Below, in pieces: positions 44,874 to 53,631 of a stretch of 64,000 bases of DNA. Every line of letters starts with the position of its first letter. Position 1 is the stretch's first letter. The stretch is from assembly GCA_000967895.1 (NCBI GenBank), contig FO203512.1, positions 3,905,531 to 3,969,530 on the forward strand, written 5' to 3'. The notes beneath the pieces are model-generated. The model was not told the DNA's origin, did no database searches, and was given only the letters and a program-made list of their open reading frames with translations. This DNA comes from Oleispira antarctica RB-8. Its GTDB lineage: Bacteria; Pseudomonadota; Gammaproteobacteria; Pseudomonadales; Oceanobacteraceae. Made by a program: the position numbers and the translations under genes.

Positions 44874-46541
44874 ATGTTTAGGGTTTTCTCAAATACACAG
44901 ATGACATTAAATACAAGTAAGACATATTCACTGCCTGATGCAGAAGATTGGCAAGATATACAGAAATTCCAACAATTTCCGTTATTGCCGAGTACTCGAC
45001 AAGCATTTCAGCAGCTGATGAAAAAAGCCAGTTTGAGTTTTGATGGCTTAGCCGCAATTGCAGAGCAAGATCCCGCTATTTGCCTGCACATGCTGCTACG
45101 CATCAAACAACGCAATCCTGCCAGCTTAGAGCAAATAAATACCGCGGCCGGCTGTATATCACTGCTCGGTATGGAAGAAGTGGTTACGCTGGTTAAACAC
45201 CTCCCGACATTAGACTTTTTACCTAAAAGTCGATCGGAACGTAATTATATGGCGCTGTTAAATACCGCGGTATTAGCTGGGCGTATTGCCGCGACATGGG
45301 CAAAAAGTAAACCGGGGTTAAATCAACATCAGGCGCAATGGTCAGCCATGCTCGCCTCGGCTCCATTATGGCCTTGGCAATTGCAGCAAATCAGCGCGAG
45401 TCAGACGGTGTTCAATCAGATGAGCAAAGGCAAAGACTTAATTCCTGCCTTAGAAACTGGTTTTGGCAAACTCACTAAAAGCCGTCTTGAGCGATGGAGG
45501 AAGTTAGCGGAGTCATTAGCACTCCCCCATACGTGCCAGTCGTTATGGCAGCAGCAATGCTGGCCAAAACCTAAAGAGTGGCAAACACTTCGTATACAAA
45601 AGCTCACTAGCATCGAAGATCATCGTGCTTTAAAACACCAATGTCAGCAGCCTGAAATGCTGGTTTATATAGCCAACGCTTTGGCCAGCCAATATCAACT
45701 GGGCGCCTATCGCTATAAGACTAAACGTTGGTTACATTTGAGTGCGCATTTTCTTAACAGTGATGCGCAACATATCCATCACGATATGGTCGCGATAAAT
45801 CTGCAATTGGCAAGACAAGGGCGTGGCTTATCCGCAATATCAACACTGCTAGCTCCCACGAATACATCGCTACCACAGAGCTTGGTATATTTTTGTGAAA
45901 AAGAGCCAGCAGAATTTAAAATGGAGCGCGAAGCACCAAAAGCGGTTCCTGCCACCCAAGCTAAAGAACGAAAAATTGATCAACTAATATTAAAACGACT
46001 TATGCAGAAATTGGATGAAACACCGGAAAGTTTTGGTGATTGGCATTATTTAATGCGCTCTGTATTGAAAGGTATTACTGAAGGCATCGGGCTTAAACAT
46101 GCTTACATTATGGTGCAAAACAAGTCAGGCACGGCGGCCAAAGTTTATTACCAGCAAGGGCTCGCAGAGACTGACCCTCTTTGTCACTTTGGTATTGGCT
46201 TAGATAAAACAAGTATTTTCAAAAAAATGCTGGAGAAACCTGCCAGTCTGATGATTACCGACCAAAACAGAGACAAAATGCTCCGAGGTATTCCTACGGC
46301 TCAGCAAAATGTATTACCTGAACAATTTATGATGATGTCTTTGTTCTCAAAAGATCGTCCTATCGGAATTATTTTTGCCGATCTTGGCAGTATGCCTCAC
46401 AACCCACCCATGCAGCCGTCTGAATATATGGCCTTCAAATCCCTCTGTTTAGCGGCTAGCAAAAGTTTAACGAAACTTGCAGCAGTGACACAAAAGAAAG
46501 TCAGCACTAAAGATGACAAAGCCAATAAGCCGCAAGCCTAA
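44874..46541 (+). CDS. HDOD-domain signalling protein with C-terminal GAF-like domain
   Basis: A 555-residue cytoplasmic protein. The first 280 residues match the HDOD fold (QQFPLLPSTRQAFQQLMKKA, AAGCISLLGMEEVVTLVKHL), a catalytically dead HD relative. The C-terminal part (about 370-545) looks GAF-like (LMRSVLKGITEGIGLKHAYI). HDOD proteins scaffold motility, c-di-GMP and stress signalling. It lies between motAB and rhdA, the same place as a hypothetical gene in Pseudomonas. The start may be the ATG at 44874 or the one at 44901; Shine-Dalgarno evidence is poor for both. Confidence 0.8.
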   Translation: MFRVFSNTQMTLNTSKTYSLPDAEDWQDIQKFQQFPLLPSTRQAFQQLMKKASLSFDGLAAIAEQDPAICLHMLLRIKQRNPASLEQINTAAGCISLLGMEEVVTLVKHLPTLDFLPKSRSERNYMALLNTAVLAGRIAATWAKSKPGLNQHQAQWSAMLASAPLWPWQLQQISASQTVFNQMSKGKDLIPALETGFGKLTKSRLERWRKLAESLALPHTCQSLWQQQCWPKPKEWQTLRIQKLTSIEDHRALKHQCQQPEMLVYIANALASQYQLGAYRYKTKRWLHLSAHFLNSDAQHIHHDMVAINLQLARQGRGLSAISTLLAPTNTSLPQSLVYFCEKEPAEFKMEREAPKAVPATQAKERKIDQLILKRLMQKLDETPESFGDWHYLMRSVLKGITEGIGLKHAYIMVQNKSGTAAKVYYQQGLAETDPLCHFGIGLDKTSIFKKMLEKPASLMITDQNRDKMLRGIPTAQQNVLPEQFMMMSLFSKDRPIGIIFADLGSMPHNPPMQPSEYMAFKSLCLAASKSLTKLAAVTQKKVSTKDDKANKPQA

Positions 46542-46617
46542 CAGCGGCTATTTGCCAGAGTACAAATAGCGATAGTACAATACAGGTTAATATTGAATTC
46601 TATCGACGGATGGCACT

Positions 46618-47442
46618 ATGCCGACTTACCCGCTTTTAATCGAGCCAGAAGAACTACAGCCTTTTTTGACCGATGAAAATTTACTGATCATCGACCAGGG
46701 TAAGCTAGAGACGTTTTTAAATGCTCATGTTCCCGGCGCTGTGCATTTAGACTTTAAAGACCTGCAATTAGGCGAAAAGCCGACGCCTGGCGCACTGCCT
46801 TCATTAGCGCAGCTTAGCATTGTATTTTCTAATATCGGCCTCACATTAGATAAGCATGTCGTTGTTTATGATGATGAAGGCGGTGGCTGGGCAGGTCGCC
46901 TGATCTGGGCTTTAGATATGATCGGGCATACTCGCTATTCATACCTAAATGGAGGAATCCACGCTTGGCTACAAGCAGGATTAGCTACTGACCAAGGTTC
47001 ACAAAGCCCTGTAAAAAGTGACTATACCGTAGCAGAACTGAACCATAATTTTGCATTAAGCAAAGCACAGATCATAGAGCGTTTAGGCGCTGATGACTTT
47101 GCTATTTGGGATGCTCGCTCTGCCAAAGAATACAGCGGCGAAAAAGTTATCTCTGCTCGTGGCGGCCATATCCCAGGGGCGACAAACTACGAGTGGACGC
47201 TAGGCATGAATACTGACCGTGGCTTACGCATTAATAATTTAGAAGAATTTGATGCACTGTTAAATTCTTTAGGTTTGACCAAAGACAAAGAAATTGCAAC
47301 GCATTGCCACACACATCATCGCTCTGGTTTTACCTATTTGGTGGGTAAGATTTTAGGCCGCAACATGAAAGCCTACGCTGGCTCTTGGGCCGAATGGGGT
47401 AACGATGACAACGCCCCAATCACTACTGGCAATCAAGCATAA
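46618..47442 (+). CDS. rhdA: Thiosulfate/3-mercaptopyruvate-type sulfurtransferase (rhodanese)
   Basis: A 274-residue tandem rhodanese. The N-terminal domain (1-130) is inactive. The C-terminal one has the persulfide-forming Cys230 in THCHTHHRSGF. The loop differs by one residue (H for Q) from the CQTHHR loop known in Azotobacter RhdA, and even the Cys number agrees. HIPGATNYEW and WDARSAKEYSG are standard rhodanese elements. It transfers sulfane sulfur to cyanide or cellular thiols. It is followed by psd, as in Pseudomonas. Confidence 0.92.
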   Translation: MPTYPLLIEPEELQPFLTDENLLIIDQGKLETFLNAHVPGAVHLDFKDLQLGEKPTPGALPSLAQLSIVFSNIGLTLDKHVVVYDDEGGGWAGRLIWALDMIGHTRYSYLNGGIHAWLQAGLATDQGSQSPVKSDYTVAELNHNFALSKAQIIERLGADDFAIWDARSAKEYSGEKVISARGGHIPGATNYEWTLGMNTDRGLRINNLEEFDALLNSLGLTKDKEIATHCHTHHRSGFTYLVGKILGRNMKAYAGSWAEWGNDDNAPITTGNQA

Positions 47443-47480
47443 CTCATTACACTTTTTACTGTATTTTATAGGATTTTATT

Positions 47481-48359
47481 TTGGCTACTTCAATTAAAGA
47501 CAAATTATTTATTGCATTTCAATATGTAATTCCACAGCATTTACTATCACATCTTGTTGGCTGGTTAGCAGAGACTCGCATCGACTGGATTAAGAATTTA
47601 TTCATCAGTAAATTCATTAAACAATTCAATGTAAATATGGATGAAGCTCGGCGCCAAACTCCTGAAGCCTTTGAAAACTTTAATGACTTTTTTACTCGTG
47701 AATTAAAAACAGGCATGCGTCCAATTGATGACAAAAGCAATAGCATTGTTTCTCCTGCGGATGGTGCGATCAGTCAATTAGGCCCCATTGAAAACGGCCG
47801 TGTATTTCAAGCCAAAGGTCACGATTATTCATTGATCGAATTATTGGGTGGTAATAGCCAAACAGCCGATGAATTTATGGGCGGTCAGTTCGCTACTATT
47901 TATTTATCACCAAAAGATTATCACCGTTTGCACATGCCTGTAACGGGAACGTTACGTGAAATGATTTATGTGCCTGGCGATCTTTTCTCAGTAAACCAAA
48001 CGACTGCGCAAAATGTACCGCGGTTGTTTTCACGCAACGAGCGGGTTGTCGTGATTTTTGATACGGATCTTGGGCCGATGGCACTGGTATTAGTAGGCGC
48101 AATGATTGTTGCGGGTATTGAAACAACTTGGGCAGGTCGCATTACTCCATTCGATCGTAAAGTACGCTCGATTAGTTACCCTGTTCAAGGTGAAAGCCTG
48201 CAGCCACTAGTGATTGAAAAAGGCGAAGAAATGGGTCGTTTCTTCTTAGGCTCAACGATTGTTGTTTGTTTTGGTGAAGATAAAATGCATTGGTTAGAAG
48301 AGATGAAAGCGGATCAACCATTACGCTTAGGTGAAACGATTGGCTTGACGCTAGAATAA
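47481..48359 (+). CDS. psd: Phosphatidylserine decarboxylase proenzyme
   Basis: A 292-residue proenzyme that autocleaves at the LGST motif (FFLGSTIVVCFG, Ser258 becomes the pyruvoyl group). The catalytic His is in DYHRLHMPVTG. It makes phosphatidylethanolamine at the inner membrane. The start is a TTG at 47481 with ATAGGA nine bases upstream; no ATG is suitably placed. It is 38 bp after rhdA, probably one transcript, ending at a hairpin. Confidence 0.95.
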   Translation: MATSIKDKLFIAFQYVIPQHLLSHLVGWLAETRIDWIKNLFISKFIKQFNVNMDEARRQTPEAFENFNDFFTRELKTGMRPIDDKSNSIVSPADGAISQLGPIENGRVFQAKGHDYSLIELLGGNSQTADEFMGGQFATIYLSPKDYHRLHMPVTGTLREMIYVPGDLFSVNQTTAQNVPRLFSRNERVVVIFDTDLGPMALVLVGAMIVAGIETTWAGRITPFDRKVRSISYPVQGESLQPLVIEKGEEMGRFFLGSTIVVCFGEDKMHWLEEMKADQPLRLGETIGLTLE

Positions 48360-48366
48360 CTAAGAA

Positions 48367-48384
48367 CACTTAAATATTTAAGTG
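48367..48384. repeat. 18-bp perfect palindrome after psd
   Basis: CACTTAAATATTTAAGTG is fully self-complementary. It immediately precedes the psd terminator, so it is probably part of the RNA 3'-end structure rather than an operator. Confidence 0.5.
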
Positions 48385-48387
48385 AAC

Positions 48388-48425
48388 GGTGAACATACTA
48401 CTTTTAGTATGCTCACCATTTTGTA
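48388..48425 (+). terminator. Terminator of rhdA-psd
   Basis: GGTGAACATACTA pairs with TAGTATGCTCACC apart from one mismatch, followed by ATTTTGTATTTT. Confidence 0.75.
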
Positions 48426-48470
48426 TTTTCTGCGACCGTCATTAATAAACTATAAACACATAATAAACGA

Positions 48471-49238
48471 CTAACTAAACACAAAAAAGTGGTCACCCGC
48501 ATCGTCTATGCGCCGAGCAGAGACATTAAATACCTGCTTAATCAGCGCCTCTGTCATGACCTCTTTAGCCGATCCTTGAGCGACAAGTTTCCCTTGTTTC
48601 AATAACCATACTTCATCTGCAAGACGAATCGCCTGATTCAAATCGTGCAAAACAATCACCACACAATGCCCATCTTCTGCTGCCTGACGACACACAGTTT
48701 GTAATTGTTGCTGATGCTGCAAATCTAAACTACTAGAAGGTTCATCTAATAGCCAAAGCCCACAACCGCGACCTTCAGTTTGCATATTAGAAAGTTGCAG
48801 ATACGTGCGTGCAATCTGGCATCTCTGCTGCTCTCCTCCCGAAAGCTGGCGAAAATCTTTATGCGCTAAAGGTTCTATTTCCCAGTCACTAATAACCTGC
48901 TTAACTTGCTGACGTTGCTGTAGTTTGCTTAAGGAGAAAGGTAATGTCGCTAATGATAAAACCTCTTCAACTTCTAAAGGAAATTGAAGTTGGCTATGCT
49001 GAGGTAAATACGCTAATTTTTGCGCGAGCTGCTCGGAAGAGTACGTTGCAATATTGTGCCCTTGCAATTCAATATTTCCATCGCATTTTAACAGCCGAGC
49101 CATCGCTTGAATCAAGGTAGACTTGCCCGCGCCATTAGGGCCAAGCAAGGCAATTATTTTTCCACCCGCAAATTCGCCGGAAATATCTTGCAATATTTTT
49201 TTACCATGACGACTAAGGTTCAACTGGTTTAATGACAT
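48471..49238 (-). CDS. ABC importer ATPase, BtuD/HmuV/FecE family
   Basis: The frame opens at 49277; the ATG at 49238 overlaps the permease stop by one base (TAATG) and starts a standard MSLNQLNLSRHGKK. The 255-residue ATPase has LLGPNGAGKSTLIQ (Walker A), LSGGEQQRCQIART (signature) and LWLLDEPSSSLDLQHQ (Walker B). QGHNIATYSSEQLAQKLAYL is typical of iron-chelate/cobalamin importers. Heme (HmuV-like) or cobalamin (BtuD-like) are both possible; no binding protein or TonB receptor gene is beside it. Confidence 0.88.
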   Translation of the reverse strand: MSLNQLNLSRHGKKILQDISGEFAGGKIIALLGPNGAGKSTLIQAMARLLKCDGNIELQGHNIATYSSEQLAQKLAYLPQHSQLQFPLEVEEVLSLATLPFSLSKLQQRQQVKQVISDWEIEPLAHKDFRQLSGGEQQRCQIARTYLQLSNMQTEGRGCGLWLLDEPSSSLDLQHQQQLQTVCRQAAEDGHCVVIVLHDLNQAIRLADEVWLLKQGKLVAQGSAKEVMTEALIKQVFNVSARRIDDAGDHFFVFS

Positions 49239-50230
49239 TACCACTGCAAACGTCTCCCTTCTCGGACCAATAACCAAATGAATACTGGCGCACCGAGCAA
49301 GGCTGTCACAATACCAATAGGCAATTCTGCCGGAGCAATAATGGTACGTGCAACACCGTCGGCGATCACCAATAAGCTGCCTCCTAAGAAAAACGATAAC
49401 GGCAGTAAATAGCGATGACTAGCACCAATCAACATACGACCAATATGAGGTGTGACTAGTCCAATAAAACCTATAATGCCACATGCAGATACCGCCAACG
49501 CGGCCAGTAATGCTACAAAGACGATGCTTTGAATTTGTAAACGTTTTACATCCACGCCCATTGTATTAGCTTCTGCTTGCCCTAATAAAATAGCGTCCAA
49601 TTTTCTATGCTGTCTTGGCAACCAAATACAAACAATTAGAAGGGCAATAGAACACAAGGTTAACCAAAAATAGTTGGCGCTGGCTAAGCTACCCAAAGAC
49701 CAGAATGTAATGTGACGCAACGCGCTATCGGTTGCCAAATAGGTCAGTAAGCCAATTAAAGACGCGGCGACCACATTGATGGCGATGCCCGCTAAAATCA
49801 ATAACGCCATACCGCCGGGCATATCATTACGGCCCAGCTTTAATACCGCGATGGTGGCTAATATACCGCCAATAAAAGCGGCCACGGGAATATAATAATG
49901 TGCCTGTATATCAACAAAATCAGCGGCGACAATCATTAATGCAGCACCCAGTGCGGCACCCGCAGAAACACCGATCAAGCTTGGGTCAGCCAACGGATTA
50001 CGCACGTTGCTTTGAATCATCACCCCTGCCAGCGACAAGCTCGCCCCAATCACAAACGCTAACAATACTCGCGGCAAACGGATATTCCATAAAATATTAT
50101 GGCCAATTTCACTGTTCAATAAACTGTGAGTATCCAACGAACCTAAAAACAGCGCGCCAATACAAATGCCTAAGCTTAATAAAATGCCAATCAGCCAACC
50201 TAGTGGCGATACTAAAAGTTTTTTAATCAT
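49238..50230 (-). CDS. ABC importer permease, FecCD/BtuC family
   Basis: A 330-residue ten-helix permease. RLPRVLLAFVIGASLSLAGV, NPLADPSLIGVSAGAALGAA and IIGFIGLVTPHIGRMLIG (the EAA-like coupling loop) are the FecCD/BtuC hallmarks. It forms a homodimer with the ATPase encoded next, with a one-base overlap. A periplasmic binding protein normally belongs to this set but is not encoded in the window. No Fur-like box is evident ahead of it. Confidence 0.9.
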   Translation of the reverse strand: MIKKLLVSPLGWLIGILLSLGICIGALFLGSLDTHSLLNSEIGHNILWNIRLPRVLLAFVIGASLSLAGVMIQSNVRNPLADPSLIGVSAGAALGAALMIVAADFVDIQAHYYIPVAAFIGGILATIAVLKLGRNDMPGGMALLILAGIAINVVAASLIGLLTYLATDSALRHITFWSLGSLASANYFWLTLCSIALLIVCIWLPRQHRKLDAILLGQAEANTMGVDVKRLQIQSIVFVALLAALAVSACGIIGFIGLVTPHIGRMLIGASHRYLLPLSFFLGGSLLVIADGVARTIIAPAELPIGIVTALLGAPVFIWLLVREGRRLQW

Positions 50231-50278
50231 GAGCGAACAAGGCTAAACTAGCGCCTCCAATTATATGTAGGTCAACGT

Positions 50279-50596
50279 ATGCCCATTCTATGTCATAGCA
50301 ACGAGATTGCAGAGAGAAAAAGCAAAGGTTTCCAATTGGGTGAGAAATTTTTGTTTGCAGTGAAGAAGAATAGTCGTATTTATGTCTACGAAAATCTCTG
50401 TCCTCATCTTGGTATTCAGCTCGAATGGCAGCCCGATGAGTTTTTAGATATTGATGCCAGTATGATTCAGTGCAGTAGCCACGGGGCATTGTTTAACATA
50501 GAAAATGGGGAGTGTTTATTTGGCCCTTGCGTTGGCCAATCATTAATTGCGGTAGATTTCACGATTAATGACGGCCAGATCGACATTACAGATTAA
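50279..50596 (+). CDS. Rieske-type [2Fe-2S] ferredoxin
   Basis: A 105-residue soluble Rieske domain. The cluster ligands are CPHLG (C-x-H) and CSSHGALF (C-x-x-H), followed by the GPCVGQSL proline loop. Members of this small family act as nitrite-reductase-NirD-like or dioxygenase-type ferredoxins. No oxygenase is adjacent, so its partner is unknown. The start has AGGT eight bases upstream. It is divergent from the importer permease, 48 bp apart. Confidence 0.88.
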   Translation: MPILCHSNEIAERKSKGFQLGEKFLFAVKKNSRIYVYENLCPHLGIQLEWQPDEFLDIDASMIQCSSHGALFNIENGECLFGPCVGQSLIAVDFTINDGQIDITD

Positions 50597-50609
50597 ACGA
50601 AAGCCTGTA

Positions 50610-50864
50610 TTACATATCTTCTGCTACATCTTTCAACTTATCGGCGACGCCATCGACACCTTGCTTGAGTTTTTTCTTGGCGGCATCCCCTGCTTGCTCA
50701 AGCTTATCTCCAACAAAGTCGGTATTACTACGTTCCATCTTGTCTAGGATTGATTGCTTTACAAAGGGATTAGCAAACAAGTCATTATCTTGATACATAT
50801 TAGCGCCCATCCAAGCGGCTAAGATAATAATAGGCAGTGAAAATAGCCTTGATAAAAATTTCAT
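50610..50864 (-). CDS. Small signal-anchored hypothetical protein
   Basis: An 84-residue protein. One N-terminal membrane anchor (LFSLPIIILAAWMGANMY) is followed by a charged amphipathic helix with repeated Ala/Lys/Asp (GDAAKKKLKQGVDGVADKL). The helix pattern resembles small envelope-stress or CsbD-like proteins, without a diagnostic motif. It is probably anchored in the inner membrane with the helix in the periplasm. It lies upstream of sfsA on the same strand with a 42-bp gap. Confidence 0.6.
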   Translation of the reverse strand: MKFLSRLFSLPIIILAAWMGANMYQDNDLFANPFVKQSILDKMERSNTDFVGDKLEQAGDAAKKKLKQGVDGVADKLKDVAEDM

Positions 50865-50906
50865 TTAGCATTCCTTCTAATGATTACGCTGCGTTTAATT
50901 CACAGA

Positions 50907-51671
50907 CTATATACAAACGGTAAGCGGTGTTTTTAACACCATACCTTGTGCTTGAAACTCAACTTGATACGCTAAAACTTCAACACCTGCGGCCATAACT
51001 TCGCGCAGTTTTTTAGCATAAACGGGGTCAATATGCTCTGCGACCTGAACCTGTTTAATACCTTCGTGCGGTACGCAGAAGAACAAGATACTACGCTGGC
51101 CTTCGGCTTTCAAACGCATTAAGACTTCTAAATGCTTTAAGCCTCGACTGGTGACTGCGTCGGGAAAATAGCCGATGCCGTCGTTATTATTTTCTTTATC
51201 GTATTCTTTTTTAGGGTGCTGATTACCGAGCAGCGTAACGCTTTTTACTTCGATATACGTCAGCGAATCGTCTGTTTCAGTACTCACTAAAAAATCCAAG
51301 CGCCCTTCGTCGACTTTGGGTTCGGCTTTTAAAAATTCCGCCGACAGCACTTCAACTTCTTTAATCTGGTTAGCCAATAAGGCTTCTTTCACCAACTGAT
51401 TAGCACGCGCGGTATTGATGCAGGCTTTATATTGCCCTTCAACTTCGACCCATTCCCAGCTCAATGGTAATTTGCGTTTTGGGTTCTGACTATCAAACAA
51501 CCAAACCGCCGCGCCGTCATCTTTGCAATTGGTCATCGAACCCGTATTGGCACAATGCGCAGTGACAATTTCTCCGGCACGCTCGATAGGAGTAATCAAC
51601 TCTATGTCCGATAAGAATCGTTTATAACGCTTTATTAACTTTCCGGTTAATAACGGGCGTTCATATTCCAT
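50907..51671 (-). CDS. sfsA: Sugar fermentation stimulation protein SfsA
   Basis: A 254-residue SfsA-family protein. An N-terminal OB-like DNA-binding part (RYKRFLSDIEL, HCANTGSMTNC) is followed by a nuclease-like fold with EGRLDFLVST and YIEVKSVTLL (PD-(D/E)xK-type residues). Its molecular role is debated; in E. coli overexpression affects maltose genes. It lies 3 bp from the aminotransferase stop on the same strand, so the two are co-transcribed. The same pair lies by dksA in Pseudomonas. Confidence 0.93.
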   Translation of the reverse strand: MEYERPLLTGKLIKRYKRFLSDIELITPIERAGEIVTAHCANTGSMTNCKDDGAAVWLFDSQNPKRKLPLSWEWVEVEGQYKACINTARANQLVKEALLANQIKEVEVLSAEFLKAEPKVDEGRLDFLVSTETDDSLTYIEVKSVTLLGNQHPKKEYDKENNNDGIGYFPDAVTSRGLKHLEVLMRLKAEGQRSILFFCVPHEGIKQVQVAEHIDPVYAKKLREVMAAGVEVLAYQVEFQAQGMVLKTPLTVCI

Positions 51672-51674
51672 ATT

Positions 51675-52880
51675 CTATTTCTCCAGCGCTTTCTGTTCTA
51701 ACCAGGTTTGGATACGCACAACAGCCTGCTGTAATCGGTCGATATTCGTTGTGTAGGCAAAACGAACATAAAGATGAGCATTCTGTTCACCAAAATCAAA
51801 ACCTGGTGTCAGTGCCACTCCCGTATCTTGTAATAATTGCTCGCAAAATTTTTGCGTATCTTGGGTGAGTTCACTGGCATCAGCATAAATATAAAAAGCG
51901 CCATCGGGAATCACTGGGATTTTAAAACCTAACTTTGGTAACTCAGCTAATAAATAATCACGCCGCTGCTTCAGTTCTAAACGACGCGCCTCCATAATCG
52001 CAAGAGCCTCTTCACCAAACGCAGCTAAAGCACCATATTGAGCAGGCGTTGAAGGAGCCAGAAATAAATTTTGCGCGAGGCGTTCGATCACAGGAATGTA
52101 ATGCTCAGGCACCACCATCCACCCTAAACGCCAGCCTGTCATTCCGAAGTATTTAGAGAACGAGTTAATAACGACAACGTCATCACCCAAAGCCAACGCC
52201 GTTTTTGGGCGCTTACTTTGTTGATCGCTTTCACCAACATCATGATAAGTAAGGCCGTGATAAATTTCATCGACCCAAAGCTCACCCTTCAATAATCTTG
52301 TTTGTGCTGCTATTTTTTCCAGATCCTCATGAGGAATAACCGCTCCGGTTGGGTTCGCAGGACTCGCCATTAAAACGGCTTTGCTCGCACCTTTATTCCA
52401 ATGCTGCTTAACGTGCTCAGGTGTTAGTTGAAAGCCAGAGGAGGCCGTCGTGGGAATCAAGCGCCCATGCGCTTCGAAAACCCGCGCAAAATGCCTATTA
52501 CAAGGATAGCCAGGGTCTGCCATTAATAACTCATCACCCGCCTCTAAGCGCGCAGCCATCAACAATAACAAAGCGCCCGAAGCACCGGGAGTTATAGCAA
52601 TTCTATCCGCTGAGACCTCTACGCCATAACGCGACTGATAAAAGTCTGCAATTTTCCGGCGTAATTCTGGTAAACCCAATGCGGGAGTGTAGTGAGTTTT
52701 ACCCTCACTCAAAGCATTAATACCGGCCTGTACAATCGGCTCAGGTGTTGCAAAATCAGGTTCACCCACTTCGAGATGAATCACATCAATGCCCTTAGCG
52801 GCAAGTGCTTGAGCTTGCTGTAAAATTGCCATTACTTGGAATGGTGCAATCTCTTCAGTACGTGAGGCAAATCCGGTCAC
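51675..52880 (-). CDS. PLP-dependent class I/II aminotransferase
   Basis: A 401-residue fold-type I aminotransferase. The Schiff-base Lys is in NSFSKYFGMTGWRLGWMV, the PLP-binding Asp in WVDEIYHGLTY, the Asn in SPANPTGAV and the carboxylate-binding Arg in VRFAYT. It resembles the aspartate/aromatic-type aminotransferases found next to dksA in Pseudomonas. The substrate is not assignable. It is followed by sfsA after 3 bp. Confidence 0.88.
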   Translation of the reverse strand: MTGFASRTEEIAPFQVMAILQQAQALAAKGIDVIHLEVGEPDFATPEPIVQAGINALSEGKTHYTPALGLPELRRKIADFYQSRYGVEVSADRIAITPGASGALLLLMAARLEAGDELLMADPGYPCNRHFARVFEAHGRLIPTTASSGFQLTPEHVKQHWNKGASKAVLMASPANPTGAVIPHEDLEKIAAQTRLLKGELWVDEIYHGLTYHDVGESDQQSKRPKTALALGDDVVVINSFSKYFGMTGWRLGWMVVPEHYIPVIERLAQNLFLAPSTPAQYGALAAFGEEALAIMEARRLELKQRRDYLLAELPKLGFKIPVIPDGAFYIYADASELTQDTQKFCEQLLQDTGVALTPGFDFGEQNAHLYVRFAYTTNIDRLQQAVVRIQTWLEQKALEK

Positions 52881-53037
52881 AGGTATGTCCTAATAATATG
52901 GAAAAGGGAACTAATCGTCATATTGTGCCAGATTAATGCAGACTGACCACTAAAGTGTTAATTTAATTGAATAAAATGGGGTAAGCGCCTAGTCATTCGA
53001 CGGTTTATCTGATAGCTTGCCTCCGTTAAAAAATAAA

Positions 53038-53094
53038 GCGTTCCTACTCCTGACGAACGCACGGAATAATGCTCGGCTCGAGATAAATTCGAGC
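53038..53094 (+). promoter_or_regulatory. Two small hairpins in the dksA leader
   Basis: GCGTTC/GAACGC (53038-53043 with 53055-53060) and GCTCGA/TCGAGC (53076-53081 with 53089-53094) are perfect 6-bp stems within 100 bp of the dksA ATG. They could be leader RNA structures or protein sites; nothing decides between these. Confidence 0.35.
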
Positions 53095-53122
53095 TCTGTA
53101 GCGATACGAGGCTGCTGCAATT

Positions 53123-53557
53123 ATGCCACAAGATAATAAAGCTTTTGCTATTACAACCTTTACCCCTTATGTAGAAAAGGTCGGTGAAGAGTACATGAAC
53201 GTCGAACAACGCAAACACTTCAGCATGATCCTTGCAAGATGGAAGCAAGAATTGATGGAAGAAGTTGATCGCACAAAAGAACACATGCAATCTGAAGCGA
53301 ATAACGCTGCGGATCCAAGCGACCGTGCCAGTCAGGAAGAAGAGTTTAGTCTCGAACTCCGAGCTCGCGATCGTGAGCGTAAGTTGATTAAAAAGATCAA
53401 CAAAACGCTAGAACTAATCGAAAAAGACGATTATGGTTTTTGTGAGGAATGTGGTGTTGAAATCGGTATTCGCCGTTTAGAAGCCCGCCCAACTGCAAAT
53501 CTATGCATCGACTGCAAAACGCTAGCCGAAATTAAAGAACGTCAATTGGGTGTTTAG
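53123..53557 (+). CDS. dksA: RNA polymerase-binding transcription factor DksA
   Basis: A 144-residue DksA. The coiled coil carries the tip motif D-x-x-D-x-A (DPSDRA) that enters the RNA polymerase secondary channel. The C-terminal zinc finger has all four cysteines (CEECG and CIDC), so it is the zinc-binding form. It works with ppGpp in the stringent response. It is followed by gluQ, the order conserved from E. coli to Pseudomonas. Confidence 0.97.
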   Translation: MPQDNKAFAITTFTPYVEKVGEEYMNVEQRKHFSMILARWKQELMEEVDRTKEHMQSEANNAADPSDRASQEEEFSLELRARDRERKLIKKINKTLELIEKDDYGFCEECGVEIGIRRLEARPTANLCIDCKTLAEIKERQLGV

Positions 53558-53565
53558 TCGCTAAG

Positions 53566-53605
53566 TACCTAGATATTTAAAAACTAAATATTTTAACACT
53601 AGGTA
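53566..53605 (+). terminator. Hairpin between dksA and gluQ
   Basis: TACCTAG/CTAGGTA and the inner ATATTTA/TAAATAT pair perfectly, with a 7-nt bulge on one side. No clear T-run follows; partial termination is possible. Confidence 0.45.
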
Positions 53606-53631
53606 TTGAAAACTAGATGCTTACAAAATAG

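Noticed and set aside
46612-46630. TGGCAC near rhdA as a sigma-54 promoter
   Set aside because: There is no GC dinucleotide at the -12 position, and the sequence overlaps the start codon.
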